The notes below the pieces were generated by a model. The model worked only from the letters and a program-made list of their open reading frames with translations. It was not told the origin of the DNA and ran no database searches. From Nematostella vectensis (Eukaryota > Cnidaria > Anthozoa > Actiniaria > Edwardsiidae), in assembly GCF_932526225.1 (NCBI RefSeq), contig NC_064038.1:10849070-10913069 (forward strand): DNA of 64,000 nucleotides, in the 5' to 3' direction. Positions 37,501-49,500 of the stretch are shown here, piece by piece. Both the position numbers and the translations under genes were made by a program. Every line of letters starts with the position of its first letter. Within the stretch, counting starts at the first letter, position 1.

Positions 37501-40500
37501 ATGTCAGATGGCAGAAGACAATTGTATGACTAGCGACAAAGCTTCCACTGAAGCTACTCACATATCCCAAGTGACTACAGCAATCCCAGACATGCCAAAC
37601 ACATCAAACTACCTTCCTGTCACAGCAACCATTTCCGTGGTTCCCTTGTTTTGTAAGTGCCGCTTGCCTGCCTGCTTTGATTACATGGTTCAATGTGAAG
37701 CATGTGGCAGGTGGTATCACTGCGCATGCGTTAGAGTGCCACCTACCGCTGTACACAAAGAATGGCTGTGCGAATTATGTGTAAACAAAGCTCACATTAC
37801 GAGCAGCCGAGGGCCATGCAACTCAATAATTCAGTATTAAGGACGAAGGCTAGGCTAAAGAATCTGACATAAATATTTGCAGTTCACTTGGTCTTTTGCC
37901 TGATACAGAGAGGGCCACGGAAATTGTACAGTTAGTAAAATCGTGAACATCCAAACATATCAGTTAAATGCCTTTTGTCTTGCGACAAACCAGAAGTGCG
38001 CATTTGGACAATAGAATCTTTGAGACTTGTTTACATTTTATTTCTATTGACAGAGCAAACGTTTGAAGATGGAACAAACGGTTTCATACATAATCCCGCT
38101 GTTAATGGTTTTTACTGGGTGCTGTATTATTTCCATACAAAAGCTAAAAGCACAACTGGCGCTGAAGCTAGTCACAACCAATGAAATGATAGAAAACAAT
38201 TCAATTAAAGTAATATATGGAACATGGAAATTCAACTTGAAACTGCTCTCTACCTGTACAAGCATAAACTTTTTGATAATAAAATAGAAAATTAAAAAGA
38301 AATTCTGATAAAAATGCCAATTTTGTTTAAGAAAATACCTTTAACAAGTTGCGCTGAAGCTAGTCACAACCAATGAAATGGTAGCAAACAATTCAATTAA
38401 AGTAATATATGGAACATGGAAATTCAACTTGAAACTGCTCTCTACCTGTACAAGCATAAACTTTTTGATAATAAAATAGAAAATTAAAAAGAAATTCTGA
38501 TAAAAATGCCAATTTTGTTTAAGAAAATACCTTTAACAAGTTGCGCTGAAGCTAGTCACAACCAATGAAATGGTAGCAAACAATTAAATTAAAGTAATAT
38601 ATGGAACATGGAAATTCAACTTGAAACTGCTCTTTACCTGTACAAGCATAAACTTTTTGATAATAAAATAGAAAATTAAAAAGAAATTCTGATGAAAATG
38701 ACAATTTTGTTTAAGAAAATACCTTTAACAAGTAAAATATAATGGTGACATCAATATGAGTAATATATGGAACATGGAAATTCTACTTGAAACTGCTTTG
38801 TACCTGTACAAGCATAAACTTTTTGAAAATAAAATAGAAAATTAAAAAGAAATTCTGATAAAAATGCCAATTTTGTCTAAGAAAATACCTTTAACAAGTA
38901 AGATATGATGATGATACATCAATATGATAATTATGGTGATGATAATGCGGGCAAAGGATGATATTGGCAATTATTAGATATGACTATGATGTATGTGATG
39001 ATGATGATGCTGGTGATAAATTTGCTGCTGCTGATGATGATGATTCATCGTGATGGTGAAGGGTCATGATGGTCACAAATGATGATGGTGCTTGTGATGA
39101 TATTGGTAAAGATCATAATGATATTGATGATGATGGTGATGATGATGATCATAATAATGATAAATAATGATGACAATGTTGTTGATGGTTATATGTGATG
39201 TTGATCGGGTGTTGAATCTGATGTTTATGATGATGTTATTCATGATGATGAGAATGGTTTACGGTCAAATATGGTGATAATAATCGTCATGATGATAATG
39301 ATGACAATAAAAATAATCATACTAAAGTTAATGATAACAACAATGATGGTGATAGTCACATGTGATGATAATACCGGAGGTGACAATATGGAATATCCCA
39401 TACTTGGCAGATCTTGTTTTTATTTTTTTTAAAAAGGGATGCCCCATGAAAGGGGGAGGGCAATGCCCCCTGGGTAACTCATAGTTACTCACCTAAGATC
39501 AGTGAAGATGATGAGATGTTCACAGTCTCCTTGGTGACAATAGACATATGGATAACCAAGCCTAACCACCAGCTCATCAAATCTCTTGGTCTCCATTTTT
39601 TGTGACGTGAAAATACCAACTCCATTTTCTTTTGACCAATCCTTGATAAGCCTGGCAAAAAGGGGAGAACAGTAGATAAGGTATTATTGCTGTCAATTCC
39701 TATCTATTTAATGGTGTCACAATATAATGCAGATTTGAGTTCAAAGCGATATAAATCTATTTCAAACTCGGTTGCAATGGAGAATTCATGTGTCGTAACC
39801 TGTAGTGATCCATGGGTTACACCCCGTACGAAACGAGAAGCGCTTCAAAGCACCGTTAAAGCGCTGCAAAAGCACTTCGCAGCGTAAATGCAGCCAAAAT
39901 GAAGCGCTTTAGCAGCTATTAAGCAGCGGAAGCCACTTTGCAGCACGCTTCAATTCCGCTTTGAAGCGGCTGAAGCGAAATGAAGTCATTTTAACGTCTT
40001 TTTGAAGCGGCCTGTTAACACCTTTCAAGTACGTACTGCTGCAAAAACGCTTCAAACAGCTCCAATCGCTTTTAAAGCGCTTCTTAGGGAATAATGCGCG
40101 TATAAGCTATGGTTGAGACATCGCATGAAGAGTGGTACCCTAAGATCATCATTCTCAAAGGCCGCGCCAACTACAATGCACTGCTTTTAATTTTCACATC
40201 GTAGCGAGGGATTACATTATCTAAATGCTTACTTTTCATATCAAAGGGCTTTCTTTGTATCTTCTTCCTGAAACGATTGCCACGCAGCCAACAGTAACGA
40301 GTCTATCACTTTCATCATTTTCGTCAAAGAGATCATGAGAGTTTGTGTTTGAGTCTTACTGAATATTATTCAATTTGTCTTCAAGGCTTTGTTTGAGCTC
40401 GTCGAGATGCTTATTGAGCCAGGCTGGCTGTATGTTCCGGAATAGAAAGTTTTGACAAATTTTCGGAACATTGCAAACAATAATTCCCTGATAGCCATTT

Positions 40501-43500
40501 TTGTTTAATGCTCGTTCTTTTCCTGTGCGTTAGAAGCGTGAGGTCGATATGTTTAAAGATCTGATAACATTTAGCAAAACACACGCATGTTTCAAAATCA
40601 CTTTGACAGCCTTCATGGCAAAAATTGGAAGCATTGAAATTTATATTGCTAAATAGCACGTGAATCAAAACGGACCAATGAAAATCGGGTGTGCTATCTC
40701 CGTCAGTAAAGGCGGGATATCCAAACTACAATCTTTTACAAAACTAATGGGGTACTTTCCCTCCCCCTTCCTCAATGTTGGAGGGCAAATGATCACCTTG
40801 CTACTGCTTGTGTTTTGAGCTGAAAAATCGCCTCTAACCAATATTAATCGGGGGGAGAGGGTTGGCGGTTGTCCGTATGGGAAGTGTCCCACTTACTTTT
40901 GTTGAGGATTGTCTGAGCAAGTGATTGACAGGTCCTGGAACAGGAAACACTATCGTTGATAACGCAACGACGATACAACTATGCGAACGTCAAAATCAAA
41001 CACATACAATTATCGTGCCAGGATCGCGCGTAAAATTGGACAGAAGCTTCAAAGACGACTATTTTTCATTGTAAACAATCTCATCTGTTTCTTCATATAA
41101 GAAATACCGCCTATGAAGAATTTATTACGTGAGAGATTTTCACTACAAATTTAGTCACATGCTTGTCTCGGGGAGAAGGTCAATTCAATAAATTCATCTG
41201 TTTTACAATACTTTTGCTAAATATGTGACACTTTGACACACAGTTATGCTTGAAGAGTTCAAGCGAAGTGTATGCAATGCTTTTTCTGTGGAGCATTCGC
41301 TAAAATCGACGGCTACAGACTACGTCTTCTGTTCTTGCTTATGTGGCTCAACGATTAACACCAACGGTTAACCATTTTAAAATTGTTTAAAAAATGCCTT
41401 ACGAAAGAATTTGGAACTCTAAAATAATACAGTATTAACTTGAGATTCAAGCTCATAAATTGACACTAGTTTTGTTTGAATGAGGGTTTGCATTTTGGAA
41501 AGAGAGCTCATGGTAGACGGTTGACCGTCGTTTAACTAAGATAAAAAGGAAGTTCATTTTTATATAAACGGTCAACCACGGTTGACCGTTGAAAAAAGCC
41601 TTAATATATATTTCAAATCATTTGAAAGCTTTATAAACCTAAATAGCTTTGTGATGGTAATAGAATAGACGAAAAATTGAGGAAATCCGGCTACCATGAG
41701 TGGGAATAATATTTTTCTAAAAATGGTAGACCGTACACGGTCAACACCCGCTTTTTTGCACCGCCATGCTAAATGTATAAACACTTGTTGTGATGTACAT
41801 TAAAAACGAAATGAGACGAGGCTCTCATGTTTTCTACAACAGATTAACCGCCTATTTATCGCTTTCTTTAGTCGATTTGTTATTTATTGTTTAATTGGGA
41901 AATACTTATTAGGCGATGATCTTTTTAGTCTCTATGCCTGTATTTATTTCCTAAATTGGCCATAAAAGCGGTGTTTTTCGGCTAAATACTCCGAGGGATG
42001 GCTGCTTTTGCAAATGGAGACAATCGACACGATATATAGACAGTCTCTTTGGCAACATCAAATAAATATTATAGTTTACAAAGTTATAGTCTGCAAATAT
42101 CCTAGCGCACCTTCATTTAATTCAAATTAATTGAATAAAATATTCCAAATAGCGCATAGATATACCAAAAGTATTCTCTGGGGACTTCAACATCTTTACT
42201 TCAAGCTCGAATAATTAATAGATTTAAAAACTTTCATTAGGGTATGCGAATAAAGAGAATACATTTTAAGAAATTGATGATAAGGGTGACAAATTCCAAT
42301 CATTCCACTTCTGAGACAATCTTTTACAAAACTAATGGGACACTTTCCCTCCCCCTTCCTCAATGTTGGAGGGCAAATGATCACCTTGCTACTGCTTGTG
42401 TTTTGAGCTGAAAAATGGCCTCTAACCAATATTAATCGGGTGGAGAGGGTTGGCGGTTGTTCGTATGGGAAGTGTCCCACTTACTTTTGTTGAGGATTGT
42501 AGGTTCGTTGAAGTTAGTTGATCGAAGTGTTGCAATGATGCAATTCCGTCGTTGCATTTGCTAGCCAAGGTAAAACAATAGTTTGAGAAAATGTTTGCAC
42601 AAGTGTTTTGGGTGGACGAAGCCTGATTCAAGGTTGTCCAGATGGAAGACATATGAGTCAAAGAAGTGGGGGAAGGGGAAGAAGTTGGCGTAGTTTGGCC
42701 GTGAGAAGGGCCGCGGATTTGTAGAGTGGAATACAACGCTGAAATAAAAGCTTTATCAGGTACGTATGTGCTTATAGCATAAACTTGTAGAAGAATACGC
42801 TCACATTAATGTACTTTCTTATTTTATCACTTGATTTTTTTTATCGAGCCGTTTACTGCTAACGCTACTAACAGTATCCCGTTAAAGCAATAATTCAATT
42901 GTAGGACCAGGAAATTAACAATTTAGTTTTCAATTATGTACTTCATAATACTAACTACTCAAGCTAAGAAACATTACAATATCGTTTAAGTTGAGGTGTA
43001 AAACGCGACACGCTAACGCGACACCAATGCTAACGATCACGTATTTATAGTAGCGCGATGATCACGCCATCATGTATTTACAAGATTTCAGTTCCTAGCT
43101 ATCAAAATTGGGAAGATAGCAAGCGCCTAGAAAAAGATTTTTTTACGGTATAGCTATCTTATAAAGTTCTTCACGGAGAGAAGATTGCGTAGCGCGTTGT
43201 CACGCCACATCTTATGCGCTCACCAAACAGACACGCGAAAATATATTGCCTAGTTTGATTCTAAATTTTTATATATTTTATATTTCTAGCGTACGCAAAA
43301 CGATGTATAACGGTTTGGGGAGCCAAGGAGATTGACTGGAGCTAAACAGTGTGAACAAGAGCAATATAACGCCAAGCGGTCAATAGCAACCAAAGCGCGA
43401 AACGATAAGTGATCAATCAAAGGACGTTATATACTTTGTATATAGAAGAATTGATCGGCAAAGAGTGACATTTAAAACCCTAAATTTTTAATGTGTGGAT

Positions 43501-46500
43501 GTGTAGAACGGGTTTAATTTTCCTAATTTTCTCTCCCTGCTGTAATCAGTATTTTATGCCATTAGGGTCATGGAATGCATGGATTGCGTGAAACTCGAAT
43601 AAAACTTGTTTTCATACGGCGTTAATCAATAAGAGTATCAATCGTCGCTTGATAACGCTTCTTGATCGCTTCAAATAGGCTGCTAGATAAACTGATCAAT
43701 GGACCGCTTCAATACAGCTCCAGCGCTGCAGAATCGCTTCTCGCGCGCTTCAATTGAAGCCAAAAAGTGCACCCAAAGAAGCCCCCCCTTTCAAGCGCTT
43801 CTTAAGCCCCTAATGAAGCCTTTTGAAAGCGCTCCAAAGCGCGTCTCGTTTCGTACATTCTGATCTGAAAGCCTTTTGAATGTTTACACTCACAAATAAA
43901 CAAGAATTACAGCTTTCCACATCTGTATATATTGTAGTTATACTTATTTTCTTCTTTATTTGATACCCATGAAGCACTGCATGTTACGACACATTGATTC
44001 TCTGAGTGAAAACTTATTTGAAATAGGTGGGTAACCTGGTTCTACTGTAGGTACCCTTACATATTGTCGAAATGTGGTACTTACGCACTATAATCTTTGC
44101 ATGAAGGATCCCGCATGTCATTATAAAAAACCTCTTCTATGAAGAAAAACCCTGACTTGCAGATATCCTACAAAAAAAAGGAAATACCATCAAAAATGCA
44201 TCTGCAAGTGACTGGATAAAACCAAATGTTAGAGTTCATTTCCTTCTAATACCTGAACCATTCTTTAAGGTCTTTACAATTGCAATCAACACAACCTCTT
44301 GTTTTATACATTGGTTAATAATAAATAATTACTTTTCAAAAAATAAATACATAAAATTTGAATTGTGCAATATTAACATTTGAGATCAAAATTTAATGTG
44401 TATTACATCTTATACTGAAAAAAAAAAAGAATAAACCCAAAAACTGACCTCTGGATTGTGGTCTTGGGCTTCAGAACCCAAAATATTGCTTTTTACTTAA
44501 ATGCTATTTATTCAAATAGTTTACCCATGAGGTGACAACACCCGCTAAGTAGCTACTCCCACCACCCCTCCCCCTCAAACAACCCCAGCTATGAGCTCAC
44601 CCTTGCGGTTGCATGGCATGACAGATCAGGGTTCTCGCTGTGGTCTCCAGGAACAATGTGGTCACTATTGCAGTAGATCTTATCACGAAGCGTGGTGAGT
44701 TTCTAAAAGAAAAATATGCAATATATGGTATTATTATATAACTCATTCATAAAATATGCATTGTATTTTGCCAGATGCAATCAACTCTGTGGTTTAAAGG
44801 CAGTCGATTTGCGTGACGCGTGGTTTCGTAGGCTATGAAAATCACATGCATGTGAATTTTAATTCAAATTTAAAAATCCGTTTGAATCATGCTGAAATTC
44901 AATCCATCCTACAATAAAATCGAGGTGTCATGTATGTGTCAAGGAAAGTGCAAAACTATGGTCACATGATTGGTGACGTCATTGATGACGTCACTAGTAG
45001 CAAAAATATGCTGATGGAAACCAAACTCGGTAGGTGTCATGTAGGTGTCAAGGGGGAGGCAACAATATGGTCACATGTTGTGTGACGTCAATGATGACCT
45101 CACTTAAAGCAAAAAACGTGTTTAAAAGCAAAATCATTCATATCTTTTAAAAGAAACGTTTCACCACCAAACTTGGCAGGTGTCATGTTTGTGTCAAGGG
45201 GATGGGGAGGGGGGTACAAAAATTTGGTCACATGATGATGTGATGTCATCGACGGCATCACTAAAAGCAAAACTATTCCGATTTCATTAAAGCCGCATTG
45301 TCACCAGTTTACTCTGGGTTGGTCACCTAACAATATCCGATGATTTTTAACGGAAAACGCGAAAAATATTTCAAAATATTGAAAGCAGTGTGTCTATTGG
45401 AAGTTTCTTTGAGGATGTGATTGATAATTTAAAGCGGATGGCCTGTTAAATATTTCGGATTCTAATAGATTCTTTTGTCTTTTAACGGTTGAGGTTTCCG
45501 TCGGACCTCCAGAAGTAAACTGGTGACAATGCAGCTTTACGAACAAAAAATATCTAAATCTCATGGACAAAACATCATATAACAACAAATCTTGGTATGT
45601 GTCAAGGAGGGTGCACCAATATGGTCACGTGATTGTGACGTCATCAATGATATCACTAGAAGCAAAAATATGCTGACATTATCAAAATAAAAAAATACAT
45701 ATTTCATTAAATAAACATCATGTGACAACGAACCTCGGTAGGTGTGATGTATGTTTCAAGTGGGGTGCAATGAGATGGTCACGTGACATTAACGATGATA
45801 TCAATAAATTAATTCCCTGACGCCGAAACATTGTATGACAACTAAACTTGTTATGTGTCATGTAGATGTTGGAGGAAGGGGGTATAACAAGTTGGTCGTG
45901 TGATCTGTGAAATTGTTGGCGTCGTCAAAAACAGAAATAATAATAATATTTAATATTTTTTTTAATCTATTAAGCGAAAATAAGCAAAGATTTGGTTTGC
46001 AGCTCCGCTTTTAGGCAATGCCTAAATCTATGTATTATTTTCAAAAATGATGGGAGTTCTAAACATTCAAAACAAAAACAAAACAACAGTGTCACGCAAG
46101 TCGGATTCACGGGCTTTAAACAGCCTTTGTCTGCCACCATTATGTCATCCTAGCAAAGTAACAATCCTGTGAAGAAGCATCAATTACCATCAGCTGATTT
46201 AGAGAAAACAATGCATTATTTTCCAATTTGGTAAATTTGTATTTATATGGTTATTTCGCGGGTCTAACGCATTAATGTGCCTTCCAATATTAAATGAAAA
46301 CAATTACAAAGGTGCGGCTGAACAGGGCAATTTAAGTTCAGGCTAAGGCTTCAATTGTCTTGAAAAACCAAAATACTTATCTTCCTCTTTTTATGATTTT
46401 TAGGTACCTTTTAAAATCCATTACACGTAGAGTTTACCTGCTCTCCGAGAACTAGAAATTCCTGCACCTTTTTCGGCTGCAATATCAGATGGCATATATG

Positions 46501-49500
46501 AGTCTAGCTATAAGGGTCAGTCATTTGAGGAAAAGCAAGCTCTGCTTGCTTCTCAAGGGAATGGCAGATAAGTGAGTTGTGTGAATGTTACAGGCCCCTC
46601 TAGCCTGTGTAGCAAGTGTTACTGTGTGTTTTAAGGGAATACAACATATCTGTTGTACAGAGTTGTGGACTGATTACCTGGGTTCAAACATGACAAAGAG
46701 GAAAAATAAGAGACTGTTTTTGAAAATGATATGCAAACTGTAAAAAAAGAGAGTTTTCAAACTAGAAAAAAAAAACATGAACCAGCCAACCAAAAATAAG
46801 GGATGGATAGCTACTTAACCCATTCAATATTACCCCCACACCTTTCATCTGTGATCTGACTTTGGTAAGGGGTGTTTTTTTCCCAATTTAAAACCTGCAA
46901 GTGAAAAAAGTTACCTTCTTTGGATGGTAGACGGCCACTGAAAGGACAACTTCTGGGTCTGGGATAGGCTGAAATTCCGGCAAAGAACATTTCTCTGTGC
47001 CCACCTCCTACAAACAAAAAGCAGAATAAGCTGTTAGCAAATTGTAGAGAAATGACAAAATTGTAAAGATGAGCATAGTGTTATCCTTATAATCATCATC
47101 ATCATGAATCATAATCAACACTGACATTATCATCACCATTAATCATTTTTATCATGTAATTAATCAAATGATGATGATGATGATGATATTGAGGGTACTG
47201 ATAATTATGATGATGATATTGAGGGTACTGATAATTATGATGATGATGATGATATTGATGGTAGTGATGATAATGATGATAATGATGATAGTGATGATAA
47301 TGATGATGATGATATTGATGGTAGTAATGATGATGATGATATTGGTGGTAGTAATGATGATGATGATATTGATGGTAGTGATGGTGATGATGGTGATGAT
47401 GATGATGGTAATGATATTGATGGTAGTAGTGAAGATGATGATGATAATGATTTTGGTGGTTGTGATGATGATGATAATAATGATATTGGAGGTAGAACAA
47501 GATGGTCACTGATACAGCTGAAACAAGACAGCTAATTATACAGCAAATGCATTTTTTTCCTGAGAGATTTGCTATATGTGGTTTGATTGACTGCAAAAAC
47601 GTTCTACAGTACTATACCTTAAGAAGGTAATTCACGGGTTTCCTGAAATGGGTGATATGGCCTCTTCTTTCCTTTAGAAGTCTGACAAAAAACATACAAC
47701 AACAAGAAGTCAGCTAAATCCTAAAAAAACAAACAAAGTAAATGTGTTGCTAGATAATGATGCTCCGTCTGTTACAGAAAAAATATTTTAGTTTAGTTTC
47801 ATCAAAAAGGTATTACCGTAGAGTTTTCAGTTCAACACCTTCAGGAATCTTTTTGGCAATGTCTACTGAGTCAAGATCTTTAGGTTCGGCAAGACCCTGA
47901 TACCAAAAAAGAGTTCAGTACACTCTAGTATCAAGACAGTACACATTAACATATTCAGAACACAGAAATATGGTGCATATATTCAGAACACAAAAGCATG
48001 CTTAGCATTTATCATATAGAACTAAAGCCTACCTCTAGATGGTGTGGACTGGATGAAAATTGTAGGAAAAAAAGAAAATTGTTAGTAAACATTGGTAAGA
48101 TGGGATGTTTACAGACACTGAAAGGGTAAATATAAGTAAGACCCAAAGCCAAAGCCAAACAACCCTGAATACTGGACACAGATTACACGACAGTCACCTC
48201 TGTAACAACACCTATCTAACAGATACCTCTCTATGACAGACATATCTCTATGATAGACAACTCTTTATCATAGACACCTCTTCATAACAGACACCTCTCC
48301 ATGACAGTCACCTCTCTATAACAGATACCTCTCTATGATAAATTAGGTATTTTATCAATAAGTGTTCAAGTATCCGTAGAGGTCTACTGGTATGATGCAG
48401 GGAGTTTCTGGAAATTATGCTGGATTTTTTTGCCAAATTTGCGCTAGATTTCAAGAATTATGTGGATTGCGCAATGCTTTCAAAATAAAATTTCTAGAAG
48501 GGAAGGGAGAATTTAAACCTTGAAAAAAGTCGCTTAAAGATTAAAGCTCACTCAGAATACGTATTTCTTGTAGTTAAACCTTTTTATTTTCTAATGTTTC
48601 ATCAAAATGTGAGCTTGCATACGTTCGAAGTAATTACGCCATTTTGAAGAAGGTGCTAAAAGACTAGTGAAGTCCAACATGGCAGACGACAAGAAAATCA
48701 GGAAAAGAGCGTAAATATTTGCATATTTTCTAGCAAGATTTTGGGCTTATCATCTACCAAAACAGATAATGCTGCAGTTTAAGATAATTTTCATCTGGAA
48801 TGACTTTTACTACCTTCTACATAAGCGATTTTGTGATTGTTTTCCCTGAGTCAATGTCACAATGAGATCCCCAAACTTTCTTATCGATTTCTACTTATTT
48901 ATCATGCTGAAAACTATTGTATTTGTCTATTAACGATTATGCAAATTTTCTAACAGCAAAGCAGTGGGTCAGCGTATAATGCACACCCTGATTTTGAAGG
49001 TCATTTTTAAGTTAAAAAGTGCGCATTACAGCAAGTATACTCAGGTACATCTGTGACAGACACCTCTCTATGACAGACACCTCTCTGTGACAGACACCTT
49101 TTTATGACAGACAACTCTCCATAACAGACACCTCTCCATAACAGACACCTCTCCATGACAGACACCTATCTATGACAGATACCTCTCTATGATAGACACC
49201 TCTCCATGACAGACACCTCTCCATGACAGAAACCTCTCCATGACAGACAGCTATCTATGACAGACACCTCTCCATAACAGACACCTCTCCATGACAGACT
49301 CCTTTATATGACAGACACCTATCTATGACAGACACCTCTCTATGACAGACACCTCTCTATGACAGACACCTCTCTATGATAGACACCTCTCTATGACAGA
49401 CACCTCTCTATGACAGACACCTCTCCATGACAGACACCTCTCCATGACAGGCACTTCTCCATGACAGACACTTCTCCATGACAGACACTTCTCTATGACA

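Larger units (their letters stand above)
39824..43856. mobile_element. Inner DNA transposon of about 4.0 kb, nested
   Basis: Termini are GTACGAAACGAG on the left and CTCGTTTCGTAC on the right, a perfect 12-bp inverted repeat; the outer GTAC may be a target-site duplication. Both ends are packed with AAGCGCTT and related half-motifs (39835-40090 and 43650-43860), as in transposons with subterminal transposase-binding repeats. The interior has no recognisable transposase. A minus-strand open segment at about 42500-42736 ends near a GTAAGT donor, but I cannot name it. Confidence 0.65.
39757..44040. mobile_element. Outer inverted-repeat element in SNAPC3 intron 8
   Basis: An arm of about 65 bp on the left (CTATTTCAAA, ATGTGTCGTAAC, CATGGGT) is matched in inverse orientation at about 43968-44035 (ACCCATGAAG, GTTACGACACAT, TTTGAAATAG). 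Without the inner insertion the element would be about 250 bp, a typical MITE. A second transposon lies inside it close to the left arm. Confidence 0.6.
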
